DNA of 64,000 bases from Marivita sp046591575 (lineage in GTDB: Bacteria > Pseudomonadota > Alphaproteobacteria > Rhodobacterales > Rhodobacteraceae): positions 372,001-436,000 of the forward strand of contig NZ_JBIQWA010000005.1 of the NCBI RefSeq assembly GCF_046591575.1, read 5' to 3'. The notes under the pieces were generated by a model that was not told where the DNA came from, made no database searches, and worked only from the letters and a program-made list of their open reading frames with translations. Positions 16,997 to 25,427 of this stretch are shown here, piece by piece (within the stretch, counting starts at the first letter, position 1; each line of letters begins with the position of its first letter). A program made the position numbers and the translations under genes.

Positions 16997-17818
16997 ATGC
17001 TGAAAACCATTCATCAGGGAACGGCACACCGCTCTTCGGCAGAAAGCCCAGATATGATTACGTTCGAACAAGCACTTGAAGCAAGTCAGGCACCCTTTAT
17101 CCAGCAGATCGACTTCAGCGCATTTCGTGAACCCGATATGATCAACCTCATCTTGCAAAGATCAGAGATCATTCGCGACTTGCCACGCTCTGGAAGGATC
17201 GTAAAGGCTTGGACAGAAGGCGACGAAAAGCCGATCCGAGCCGCGGTCGAACAGATCGGCGATGAACTTGTGCGCCGTGCCGCAGCCATAATCTGGCTAG
17301 AATATCTGCAAATCAAACCCGCGCTGGAAAAGATTGCACCCCGCTCAATTGCCGATATCGGGTGCGGTTACGCGGTTTTCGACCTGTTCGCATGGCAGGA
17401 TTTTCCGGGACGGCTATTGCTGATCGATATCGAGGAAAGCGAAGAGCGTCACTTTGGCTTTAGAGACAGCGGTGCTGCATACACCAGTCTTGAAGTCGCA
17501 CGGCAATTTCTTCTCGACAATGGCGTTTCTGCTGATGACATCGTCACGGTAAACCCCCAACAAAATGACCTTTCACAGCTGGAGCAAGTTGATCTGGCCG
17601 TCAGTTTTATCTCCTGCGGATTTCATTATCCATGCGAAACATATGCTAAATTCTTTGATGAGGGCATTTCGCCGGACGGATCGATCATTCTTGACCTAAG
17701 GAAACGTCAAGCTGAACGCGAGATGTCATTCTTACAGCGTTACGGTGCCGTGTCCACGTTGACCGACTGTGCCTATGGAACAGGGCAACGCGTTCTCACA
17801 CGCAAAGCGGCAGACTGA
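16997..17818 (+). CDS. SAM-dependent methyltransferase-like protein
   Basis: The 273-residue protein has a Rossmann-type methyltransferase core: IADIGCGYAVFDLFAW near residue 115 is motif I (GxGxG as GCGYA), LLIDIEESEE is the acidic strand-two loop that would bind the ribose of S-adenosylmethionine, and VDLAVSFISCGFHYPCETY corresponds to motif IV. The N-terminal 90 residues show no recognised domain. Substrate unknown. ATG 16997 follows GGAAG near 16987; a TTG at 16967 would add ten residues. It is flanked by the mdh terminator and the sucC promoter, so it stands alone. Confidence 0.7.
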   Translation: MLKTIHQGTAHRSSAESPDMITFEQALEASQAPFIQQIDFSAFREPDMINLILQRSEIIRDLPRSGRIVKAWTEGDEKPIRAAVEQIGDELVRRAAAIIWLEYLQIKPALEKIAPRSIADIGCGYAVFDLFAWQDFPGRLLLIDIEESEERHFGFRDSGAAYTSLEVARQFLLDNGVSADDIVTVNPQQNDLSQLEQVDLAVSFISCGFHYPCETYAKFFDEGISPDGSIILDLRKRQAEREMSFLQRYGAVSTLTDCAYGTGQRVLTRKAAD

Positions 17819-17837
17819 TCCGATCTTAGCCGTTAAA

Positions 17838-18056
17838 TTGTGATCCTACTTTTTGCGAAGAATCGTATCGTACATGAGAAAGTACTGTCGTCACGCCGAT
17901 GACGAACGAAGCAACGTGATCACACGATTTTCACGTGTGATCACAAATGTCGCTTTTTCTCACTTTCAGACCCGGTGCGGCAAAAAAGCCTTTAAATCCG
18001 ATCTCCGACCACACTTATATCGGGAAAAATCGCAGCAATAGACGGGACAGTGGCCG
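17838..18056 (+). promoter_or_regulatory. sucC promoter region with paired GTGATCAC operators
   Basis: The 238-bp gap before sucC holds CGTGATCACA at 17915-17924 and a perfect TGTGATCACA at 17936-17945, spaced 21 bp centre to centre. The proximal centre lies about 116 bp before the sucC ATG. A partial TGTGATCC occurs upstream near 17840. The order (imperfect distal, perfect proximal), spacing and distance nearly duplicate those of the sdhC promoter. No -10/-35 is certain. Confidence 0.7.
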
Positions 18057-19250
18057 ATGAACATACACGAATACCAGGCGAAAGCGTTGCTTCGCAGTTA
18101 TGGGGCACCTGTGTCTGAGGGGCGTGTTGTCCTGAGGGCTGAGGAGGCGAAGACGGCGGCGGGGGCGTTGGATGGTCCGCTTTGGGTTGTGAAGGCGCAG
18201 ATCCATGCCGGCGGGCGCGGTAAGGGGTCGTTCAAAGAGACCGATGCCGGAACGGCCGGTGGTGTGCGTCTGGCCAAATCGGTGGAGGAAGCGGCGGAAG
18301 AAGCCAAGAAAATGCTGGGGCGCACTTTGGTGACGCATCAGACCGGCCCCACAGGCAAGCAGGTCAACCGTATCTATATCGAGGACGGATCAGGCATCGA
18401 GACCGAGATGTATCTGGCCCTGCTGGTGGATCGCCAGACCTCCCGCGTGAGCTTTGTGGCCTCCACCGAGGGCGGCATGGATATCGAAGAGGTCGCCGAA
18501 CACACACCCGAGAAGATCCTGTCGTTCTCGGTTGATCCGGCCACCGGCTACCAGCCCTTCCACGGCCGCCGCATCGCCTTTGCGCTTGGGCTGGAGGGCA
18601 AACAGGTCAAGCAATGCGTTCAGCTGATGGGCACGCTGTACAAGATGTTTGTCGACAAAGACATGGAGATGCTGGAGATCAATCCGCTGGTGGTGTCCGA
18701 CAGTGGCGATCTCAAATGCCTGGATGCCAAGATGGGCTTTGACGGCAACGCGGTCTACCGCCACCCCGACATTGGCGAGCTGCGCGACACCACAGAGGAA
18801 GATCCCAAGGAGTTGGAGGCGTCCAAATACGACCTCAACTACATCGCTCTGGACGGCGAGATCGGCTGCATGGTCAATGGCGCGGGGCTTGCCATGGCGA
18901 CGATGGACATCATCAAGCTTTACGGGGCCGAACCTGCCAACTTCCTTGACGTGGGCGGCGGTGCGACCAAGGAAAAGGTGACTGAGGCGTTCAAGATCAT
19001 CACCTCTGACCCGCAGGTCAAAGGCATCCTCGTCAACATCTTCGGCGGCATCATGCGCTGCGACGTGATCGCGGAAGGCGTTGTGGCCGCTGTGAAAGAG
19101 GTTGGGCTCAAGGTGCCACTGGTTGTGCGCCTCGAAGGCACAAACGTCGAAGAGGGCAAGGCGATCATCAACACCTCAGGCCTCGACGTGATCGCCGCCG
19201 ACGACCTCAAGGACGGCGCGCAGAAGATCGTGAAAGCGGTTAAGGGATAA
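18057..19250 (+). CDS. sucC: Succinyl-CoA synthetase beta subunit (ADP-forming type)
   Basis: The 397-residue protein starts MNIHEYQAKALLRSYGAPV, the standard ATP-grasp opening, then KAQIHAGGRGKGSFKETD with the glycine-rich nucleotide loop, MLEINPLVVSDSG with metal-binding Glu/Asn, and FLDVGGGATKEKVTEAFKI plus NIFGGIMRCDVIAEGV at the C-terminus. It works with SucD to convert succinyl-CoA, phosphate and ADP/GDP to succinate, CoA and ATP/GTP. It is the first gene of the sucC-D-A-B run but is separated from sucD by a lipoprotein gene. Confidence 0.97.
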   Translation: MNIHEYQAKALLRSYGAPVSEGRVVLRAEEAKTAAGALDGPLWVVKAQIHAGGRGKGSFKETDAGTAGGVRLAKSVEEAAEEAKKMLGRTLVTHQTGPTGKQVNRIYIEDGSGIETEMYLALLVDRQTSRVSFVASTEGGMDIEEVAEHTPEKILSFSVDPATGYQPFHGRRIAFALGLEGKQVKQCVQLMGTLYKMFVDKDMEMLEINPLVVSDSGDLKCLDAKMGFDGNAVYRHPDIGELRDTTEEDPKELEASKYDLNYIALDGEIGCMVNGAGLAMATMDIIKLYGAEPANFLDVGGGATKEKVTEAFKIITSDPQVKGILVNIFGGIMRCDVIAEGVVAAVKEVGLKVPLVVRLEGTNVEEGKAIINTSGLDVIAADDLKDGAQKIVKAVKG

Positions 19251-19254
19251 GCTG

Positions 19255-19788
19255 GTGCTGCGTATCACAGCCGTATTCGCCGCACTGCTCGCTATAGGCT
19301 GCACGCCCGAAACATCTGGGAATGCACTCACGCCGACCAGTCTGCCCGCCCAACAGCAAGCAAACAGCGCACAGTTGTCTTTAGCATCTGAAGCTGTGTC
19401 CATCTGCAGCAACTTCATGCCAGATACGGACGCTGTGCAGAATGCTCTGCGGCAGCGCGGCTATGCTAAACTTCGGCAAGAGGGCCCAATTGCCATCTAT
19501 GATCTTGGCGCAGGTGAGACCGTCGCAATCGTTTCGACAGCACCCAGACGCCTTGAGAAAATTTGCGGCGTTCAAGCGATGGGCCTCACTCCGACACAAG
19601 GCATGCAACTAATCCAGCCATGGGTGGCGCGCATCAATGGCATTGCCAACTCGCAATTGGGACGAGGCATAGCCGGCGCTTGGCGCGGAAGGCTAGGCGA
19701 TGATCTCACTTTCATAGCAGTCAATGCTAACAGCGAGATTCGCGACATCGAAGGCGCTTGGCTGAGAATGCTCGTCGTGGACAGGTAA
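19255..19788 (+). CDS. Putative lipoprotein encoded between sucC and sucD
   Basis: The 177-residue product starts with GTG at 19255, 4 bp after the sucC stop, with AAGGG at about 19244 as ribosome binding site. Residues 1-16 (MLRITAVFAALLAIGC) are a lipoprotein signal with lipobox LAIGC. The mature protein has two cysteines (SICSNF and EKICGV) likely joined by a disulfide. No family recognised. Position directly after sucC indicates co-transcription with the TCA genes. It parallels the lipoprotein between sdhA and sdhB in size and location, but they show no obvious sequence similarity. Confidence 0.7.
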   Translation: MLRITAVFAALLAIGCTPETSGNALTPTSLPAQQQANSAQLSLASEAVSICSNFMPDTDAVQNALRQRGYAKLRQEGPIAIYDLGAGETVAIVSTAPRRLEKICGVQAMGLTPTQGMQLIQPWVARINGIANSQLGRGIAGAWRGRLGDDLTFIAVNANSEIRDIEGAWLRMLVVDR

Positions 19789-19802
19789 AAAAGCAATCGT
19801 GA

Positions 19803-19859
19803 GGTGCGTGACTTCGCGGACCTTTGAAAACGGATTTCGGAAGCGTGAATTCACGCACC
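19803..19859. repeat. GGTGCGTGA inverted repeat between lipoprotein gene and sucD
   Basis: GGTGCGTGA (19803-19811) and TCACGCACC (19851-19859) are perfect 9-bp arms with 39 nt between. Related GGTGCGTG segments recur at 25366-25373 and 25395-25402 after sucB, suggesting a dispersed intergenic palindrome. It lies directly before the sucD ribosome binding site (AGGAGA, 19867-19872), so it may also act as an mRNA hairpin. Confidence 0.6.
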
Positions 19860-19879
19860 ATAAAATAGGAGAACGCCAC

Positions 19880-20761
19880 ATGGCCGTCCTCATCGACGAA
19901 AACACCAAAGTCATCTGCCAGGGCCTCACCGGGTCGCAGGGCACATTCCACACCGAACAGGCCATCGCCTATGGCACCAAGATGGTCGGCGGTGTGACCC
20001 CCGGCAAAGGCGGGCAGACGCATCTGGACCTGCCGGTCTTCAACTCGGTCCACGAGGCCAAGCACGAAACCGGCGCGAATGCTTCTGTCATCTACGTCCC
20101 GCCCCCCTTTGCGGCGGACAGCATCCTTGAGGCCATCGACGCCGAGATGGAAGTCATTGTCTGCATCACCGAGGGCATCCCGGTCATGGACATGATGAGG
20201 GTCAAGCGCGCGCTGCAGGATTCGTCCGCGCGCCTGATCGGCCCCAACTGCCCCGGTGTCATCACCCCCGACGCCTGCAAAATCGGTATCATGCCCGGCC
20301 ACATCCACAAGCGTGGCACCGTTGGTGTTGTGTCCCGTTCCGGCACGCTGACCTATGAGGCGGTCAAGCAGACCACCGATGTGGGTCTGGGCCAGTCCAC
20401 CTGCGTCGGCATCGGCGGCGATCCCATTAAAGGGACCGAACACATCGACGTGCTGGAATGGTTCCTTGCGGATGACGAGACCGAAAGCATCATCATGATC
20501 GGTGAAATCGGTGGCAACGCCGAAGAAGAAGCCGCCGAATTCCTCGCCTCGGAAAAGAAGAAAGGCCGCTGGAAGCCAACGGCGGGCTTCATCGCAGGCC
20601 GCACCGCCCCTCCGGGCCGCCGCATGGGCCACGCGGGCGCAATCGTCGCCGGTGGCAAGGGCGGTGCCGAGGACAAGATCGAAGCCATGAAATCCGCTGG
20701 CATCGTCGTCGCAGAAAGCCCTGCGTCGCTCGGCGAAGCTGTGCTTGAGGCGATCGGGTAA
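19880..20761 (+). CDS. sucD: Succinyl-CoA synthetase alpha subunit
   Basis: From ATG 19880 the protein is 293 residues. It opens MAVLIDENTKVICQGLTGSQGTFHTEQ, with the CoA-binding Rossmann loop; IGPNCPGVITPDACKIGIMPGHIH carries the conserved NCPG block, and GRRMGHAGAIVAGGKGGAEDK contains the active-site histidine that becomes phosphorylated. AGGAGA at 19867-19872 marks this start; a longer frame from 19799 would run through the inverted repeat. Partner of SucC in the cytoplasm. Confidence 0.97.
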   Translation: MAVLIDENTKVICQGLTGSQGTFHTEQAIAYGTKMVGGVTPGKGGQTHLDLPVFNSVHEAKHETGANASVIYVPPPFAADSILEAIDAEMEVIVCITEGIPVMDMMRVKRALQDSSARLIGPNCPGVITPDACKIGIMPGHIHKRGTVGVVSRSGTLTYEAVKQTTDVGLGQSTCVGIGGDPIKGTEHIDVLEWFLADDETESIIMIGEIGGNAEEEAAEFLASEKKKGRWKPTAGFIAGRTAPPGRRMGHAGAIVAGGKGGAEDKIEAMKSAGIVVAESPASLGEAVLEAIG

Positions 20762-20766
20762 TCACC

Positions 20767-20800
20767 TGGTGGGAAGTGGTTTTGAAACCGCTTCCCACCA
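20767..20800. promoter_or_regulatory. Strong stem-loop between sucD and sucA
   Basis: TGGTGGGAAG (20767-20776) pairs with CTTCCCACCA (20791-20800), and the inner bases also pair (GGTTT with AAACC, one G-U pair), giving a stem of about 15-16 bp. No U-run follows, so it is more likely an mRNA processing or stability element, or a partial terminator between sucCD and sucAB, than a full intrinsic terminator. Confidence 0.6.
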
Positions 20801-20859
20801 CTTCTCGAAAAACGGTCTCGCCCCATTCTGAACGATCCAGCACCTGACGAGGTAACAAA

Positions 20860-23826
20860 ATGACGGATCAAAGCCCCAACGATCAATTCCGCGCCTCCAG
20901 CTTTATGCAGGGGCACAATGCCGAGTATCTCGAACAAATGTATGCGCGGTATGCCAATGACCCGAACGCGGTTGATCAGGCCTGGCAGGCGTTCTTCCGG
21001 CAGATGGGCGACGACGAGATGAGCGTCAAACAAGAGGCGCAAGGCCCAAGCTGGGCGCGCGCTGACTGGCCACCCATGCCGAATGACGATCTGACTGCGG
21101 CGCTTGATGGTCAGTGGTCTACGCCTGCGGTCGAAGCCAAAGCGGCAGGCGAAAAAATCATGGCCAAAGCGCAGGAGAAAGGCGTAGAGGTCACCGATGA
21201 AGCGATCCAACGCGCCGTTCTGGACAGCATTCGTGCGCTGATGCTGATCCGCGCCTACCGGATCCGCGGCCATCTTGCCGCTGATCTTGATCCGCTTAAC
21301 ATGCGCGATGAAACCCCGCATCCCGAGCTTGATCCGAAGTCCTATGGGTTTACCGAAGCCGACATGGATCGCCCGATCTTTATCGACAACGTTCTGGGCC
21401 TTCAGATCGCCTCGATGCGAGAGATCGTGGATATCGTGAAACGCACCTATTGCGGCACGTTTGCGCTGCAATACATGCATATTTCCGATCCCGAACAATC
21501 CGCCTGGCTGAAGGAGCGGATCGAAGGCTACGGCAAGGAAATCGCCTTCACCCGCGAGGGCCGCAAAGCCATTCTGAACAAGATGGTCGAGGCCGAAGGG
21601 TTCGAGAAATTCCTGCACGTCAAATACATGGGCACCAAGAGGTTCGGCCTTGATGGGGGCGAAAGCCTGATCCCCGCGATGGAACAGATCATCAAGCGCG
21701 GTGGCAACCTTGGGATCAAGGAAATCGTGATCGGCATGCCGCACCGGGGTCGCCTGTCGGTTCTGGCCAACGTGATGCAAAAACCCTACCGCGCGATCTT
21801 TAACGAATTCCAAGGCGGCAGCTTCAAACCCGAAGAGGTCGATGGGTCTGGCGACGTGAAGTATCACCTTGGTGCCTCCAGTGATCGCGAATTCGACGGC
21901 AACTCCGTCCACCTGTCACTGACAGCGAACCCATCCCATCTTGAGGCGGTGAACCCGGTTGTTCTGGGCAAGGTGCGCGCCAAACAGGACCAGATCGGCG
22001 ATACCGAACGCACGCAGGTGATGCCCATTCTGCTCCACGGCGACGCAGCTTTTGCTGGTCAAGGTGTGGTTGCGGAGTGTTTCGCCTTGTCCGGCGTGCG
22101 CGGCCACCGCGCGGGCGGCACCATGCATATCGTGGTCAACAACCAGATCGGGTTTACCACCGCGCCGCACTTCTCGCGCTCATCGCCGTATCCCACCGAC
22201 AACGCGCTGGTGGTCGAAGCGCCGATCTTTCACGTCAACGGCGACGATCCGGAGGCGGTGGTCCATGCCGCGAAAGTCGCAACCGAGTTTCGCCAGAAAT
22301 TCAGCAAGGACGTGGTGATTGACATCTTCTGTTACCGTCGCTTTGGCCATAACGAAGGCGATGAACCGATGTTCACCAACCCCGTGATGTACAAGCGCAT
22401 CAAAGGACACAAGACAACCCTGTCGCTTTACACCGAACGCCTTGTCAAAGACGGTCTTATCCCCGAGGGCGAGATCGAGGATATGAAAGCCGCGTTTCAG
22501 GCGCATCTGAACGAAGAGTTCGAGGCCGGCAAAACCTACAAGCCGAACAAGGCCGACTGGCTTGACGGGCGCTGGAGCCATCTTGATCGTAAGGATCAGG
22601 AGGACTACCAGCGGGGTCAAACCGCCATCAAACCCGAAACGCTGGAACAGATTGGCGAGGCGATCACCCGGACACCTGAAAACTTCCCATTGCACAGAAC
22701 TGTGGCGCGTCTGAACGAAACCCGCGCTGCGATGTTCGATGCCGGAAAAGGCTTCGACTGGGCCACTGCCGAAGCGCTGGCTTTCGGATCGCTCCTGACC
22801 GAAGGCTATCCAGTGCGCCTTGCCGGACAAGACAGCACGCGCGGCACATTCAGCCAGCGGCATTCAGGGCTCGTCAATCAGGAAACCGAAGAACGCTACT
22901 ATCCGCTCAATCACATACGTGAAGGTCAGGCGCGCTACGAAGTGATCGACAGCGCCCTGTCAGAATACGCGGTGCTGGGTTTTGAGTATGGCTATTCGCT
23001 GGCCGAACCCAATGCGTTGACCCTGTGGGAAGCGCAGTTCGGTGATTTCGCTAATGGCGCGCAGGTCATGTTCGATCAGTTCATCAGCTCTGGCGAAAGC
23101 AAATGGCTGCGCATGTCGGGCCTTGTATGTCTGCTGCCGCACGGGTTTGAAGGTCAGGGGCCGGAACACTCTTCCGCGCGTTTGGAACGGTTTTTGCAGA
23201 TGTGTGGTCAGGACAACTGGATCGTCGCGAATTGTACGACGCCAGCAAACTACTTCCACATCCTGCGCCGCCAGCTGCACCGGTCCTTCCGCAAACCGCT
23301 GATGCTGATGACGCCCAAGTCACTGCTGCGCCACAAATTGGCAACGTCGGCGACCGAGGATTTCGTCACCGGGTCAAGCTTTCACCGCGTCCTCTGGGAC
23401 GACGCCCAAAAGGGCCATTCCGAAACCCGGTTGAAAAGCGACGACAAGATCAAGCGCGTCGTCATGTGTTCCGGCAAGGTCTATTACGATCTGCTTGAGG
23501 AGCGCGACGCGCGCGGGATCGATGATGTCTACATCCTGCGGTTCGAACAATTCTATCCATTCCCGGCCATCTCTGCTGTGAAGGAATTGGAACGCTTTAC
23601 CGATGCCGAAATGATCTGGTGTCAGGAAGAGCCGAAAAACCAGGGCGGCTGGACCTTTATGGAGCCGAACCTCGAATGGGTTCTGGGCCGGATCAAAGCC
23701 AAACATGCCCGACCGCGCTATGTGGGTCGCGCCACATCCGCCTCGCCGGCCACCGGCCTGGCCAGCCAACACAAAGCACAACAAGCAGCACTCGTGAACG
23801 ACGCGCTGACGATCGAAGGGAACTAA
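20860..23826 (+). CDS. sucA: 2-oxoglutarate dehydrogenase E1 component
   Basis: The 988-residue thiamine-diphosphate enzyme begins with the E1o N-terminal region that contacts E2 (FMQGHNAEYLEQMYARYANDPNAVDQAWQAFF). The catalytic part has IGMPHRGRLSVLANVM, VHLSLTANPSHLEAVNPVVLGKVRAKQ, HGDAAFAGQGVVAE (a ThDP/metal region) and HNEGDEP. The C-terminal half has EAQFGDFANGAQVMFDQFI and LLPHGFEGQGPEHSSARLERFLQ. It decarboxylates 2-oxoglutarate and transfers the succinyl group to the lipoyl arm of SucB. The gene ends 4 bp before sucB. Confidence 0.97.
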   Translation: MTDQSPNDQFRASSFMQGHNAEYLEQMYARYANDPNAVDQAWQAFFRQMGDDEMSVKQEAQGPSWARADWPPMPNDDLTAALDGQWSTPAVEAKAAGEKIMAKAQEKGVEVTDEAIQRAVLDSIRALMLIRAYRIRGHLAADLDPLNMRDETPHPELDPKSYGFTEADMDRPIFIDNVLGLQIASMREIVDIVKRTYCGTFALQYMHISDPEQSAWLKERIEGYGKEIAFTREGRKAILNKMVEAEGFEKFLHVKYMGTKRFGLDGGESLIPAMEQIIKRGGNLGIKEIVIGMPHRGRLSVLANVMQKPYRAIFNEFQGGSFKPEEVDGSGDVKYHLGASSDREFDGNSVHLSLTANPSHLEAVNPVVLGKVRAKQDQIGDTERTQVMPILLHGDAAFAGQGVVAECFALSGVRGHRAGGTMHIVVNNQIGFTTAPHFSRSSPYPTDNALVVEAPIFHVNGDDPEAVVHAAKVATEFRQKFSKDVVIDIFCYRRFGHNEGDEPMFTNPVMYKRIKGHKTTLSLYTERLVKDGLIPEGEIEDMKAAFQAHLNEEFEAGKTYKPNKADWLDGRWSHLDRKDQEDYQRGQTAIKPETLEQIGEAITRTPENFPLHRTVARLNETRAAMFDAGKGFDWATAEALAFGSLLTEGYPVRLAGQDSTRGTFSQRHSGLVNQETEERYYPLNHIREGQARYEVIDSALSEYAVLGFEYGYSLAEPNALTLWEAQFGDFANGAQVMFDQFISSGESKWLRMSGLVCLLPHGFEGQGPEHSSARLERFLQMCGQDNWIVANCTTPANYFHILRRQLHRSFRKPLMLMTPKSLLRHKLATSATEDFVTGSSFHRVLWDDAQKGHSETRLKSDDKIKRVVMCSGKVYYDLLEERDARGIDDVYILRFEQFYPFPAISAVKELERFTDAEMIWCQEEPKNQGGWTFMEPNLEWVLGRIKAKHARPRYVGRATSASPATGLASQHKAQQAALVNDALTIEGN

Positions 23827-23830
23827 AACC

Positions 23831-25354
23831 ATGACCACAGACGTGCGTGTCCCAACTCTGGGCGAATCCGTCACCGAAGCCACCGTTGCCACCTGGTTCA
23901 AGAAACCGGGCGACTCCGTCGCCGTGGACGAAATGCTCTGCGAGCTGGAGACCGACAAGGTCACCGTCGAAGTGCCGTCACCCGCCGCCGGAACCCTGGC
24001 CGAGATTGTGGCCGCCGAAGGCGAAACAGTGGGCGTCGATGCGCTGCTTGCCACCTTGACCGAAGGCGACGCAGCCCCGGCCAGCCCGGCAAAATCAGCT
24101 GCCCCGGCTGCCGCCGCACCCGCGCCGCAAAGCGACGATGCCTCCGCATCCGTTGACGTGATGGTGCCAACGCTTGGGGAATCCGTCACCGAAGCGACGG
24201 TCTCAACATGGTTCAAGAAAGTCGGCGACACCGTCGCGCAGGACGAAATGCTGTGCGAACTGGAAACCGACAAGGTTTCGGTCGAAGTCCCCGCCCCCGC
24301 AGCCGGTGTCCTGTCCGAAATCACCGCCACCGAAGGCAGCACAGTTGCCGCAGGTGGCAAGCTTGGCGTCATCGGCGGTAGCGCGGGTGCAGCGGCCTCG
24401 GCCACGGCGCAGGACGTTGCACCAGCCCCTGCCGCACAACCCAGCTCGACAGGTGGCCGCGACATCGAAAACGCGCCGTCGGCAAACAAGGCCATGGCCG
24501 AAGCGGGCCTTTCCGCCGATCAGGTTCAAGGCACCGGGCGCGACGGGCGCATCATGAAAGACGATGTTGCCAAGGCCGTCGCCGCCGCATCAAGCGCACC
24601 AGCCCCTGACCCAACCCCCGCCGCCCCGCGCGGCCCAGTCAGCGCCGATGATGCCGCCCGCGAGGAACGGGTGAAGATGACCCGCCTGCGCCAGACCATC
24701 GCCCGCCGCCTCAAGGACGCGCAGAACACCGCGGCGATCCTGACCACCTATAACGAGGTGGACATGACCGAGACGATGGCCCTGCGGAAAGAATACAAAG
24801 ACCTGTTTGAAAAGAAACACGGCGTGCGCCTTGGCTTTATGTCCTTCTTTACCAAGGCCTGCTGCCACGCCCTGAAAGAGGTGCCCGAAGTCAATGCCGA
24901 GATCGACGGCACGGATGTGGTCTACAAAAACTTCGTCCATATGGGCGTCGCCGCAGGCACACCGCAGGGCCTTGTGGTGCCGGTGATCCGCGACGCCGAC
25001 CAGATGAGCTTTGCCGAGATCGAGAAAGCCATCGCCGAAAAGGGCAAACGCGCCCGTGATGGCAAGCTGTCCATGGCCGAAATGCAGGGCGGCACGTTCA
25101 CCATCTCGAACGGCGGCGTCTACGGTTCTCTGATGTCCGCGCCCATTCTGAATCCGCCACAGTCGGGCATCCTTGGCATGCACAAAATCCAGGACCGCCC
25201 GATGGTCGTGAACGGAGAAATCGTGATCCGCCCCATGATGTATCTGGCTCTGTCCTACGACCACCGCATCGTCGACGGCAAAGGCGCTGTCACGTTCCTG
25301 GTGCGTGTCAAAGAGGCGCTGGAAGACCCGCGTCGGTTGCTGATGGATTTGTAA
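23831..25354 (+). CDS. sucB: Dihydrolipoyllysine succinyltransferase (E2o) with two lipoyl domains
   Basis: The 507-residue protein carries two lipoyl domains in tandem: one with VPTLGESVTEATVATWFKK and lipoyl lysine K43 (ETDKV), a second from about 107 with the same block and K148. Ala/Pro-rich linkers (81-105 and 184-208) separate them from a peripheral subunit-binding domain at about 212-250 (SANKAMAEAGLSADQVQGTGRDGRI) and the catalytic domain, with SYDHRIVDG (H478, D482). It transfers succinyl groups to CoA. Most E2o proteins, such as that of E. coli, have one lipoyl domain; two is more usual for E2p, but the substrate assignment is fixed by sucA 4 bp upstream. Confidence 0.95.
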   Translation: MTTDVRVPTLGESVTEATVATWFKKPGDSVAVDEMLCELETDKVTVEVPSPAAGTLAEIVAAEGETVGVDALLATLTEGDAAPASPAKSAAPAAAAPAPQSDDASASVDVMVPTLGESVTEATVSTWFKKVGDTVAQDEMLCELETDKVSVEVPAPAAGVLSEITATEGSTVAAGGKLGVIGGSAGAAASATAQDVAPAPAAQPSSTGGRDIENAPSANKAMAEAGLSADQVQGTGRDGRIMKDDVAKAVAAASSAPAPDPTPAAPRGPVSADDAAREERVKMTRLRQTIARRLKDAQNTAAILTTYNEVDMTETMALRKEYKDLFEKKHGVRLGFMSFFTKACCHALKEVPEVNAEIDGTDVVYKNFVHMGVAAGTPQGLVVPVIRDADQMSFAEIEKAIAEKGKRARDGKLSMAEMQGGTFTISNGGVYGSLMSAPILNPPQSGILGMHKIQDRPMVVNGEIVIRPMMYLALSYDHRIVDGKGAVTFLVRVKEALEDPRRLLMDL

Positions 25355-25363
25355 GGAAACGGT

Positions 25364-25414
25364 GCGTGTAAACACACACCCTACGCCATTGTAGGGTGCG
25401 TGATCTCACGCATC
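25364..25414. repeat. Second copy of the GGTGCGTG intergenic repeat
   Basis: The 73-bp gap after sucB contains GGTGCGTG at 25366-25373, then ACCCTAC (25378-25384) and GTAGGGTGCGTGA (25391-25403) with TCACGCATCAT following. The parts form nested inverted repeats (CCCTAC/GTAGGG; GCGTGA/TCACGC) and match the element before sucD. It looks like a small dispersed palindromic unit; it may also act as a hairpin after sucB. Confidence 0.55.
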
Positions 25415-25427
25415 ATTTGGTGTGCCC

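Noticed and set aside
20353..21912. Long minus-strand open frame of 519 codons opposite sucD and sucA
   Set aside because: It overlaps two well-supported genes, its translation has no recognised domain, and long antisense frames are expected in GC-rich, codon-biased genes.
25366..25403. CRISPR-like repeat after sucB
   Set aside because: Only partial, nested inverted copies with no regular spacers and no cas genes.
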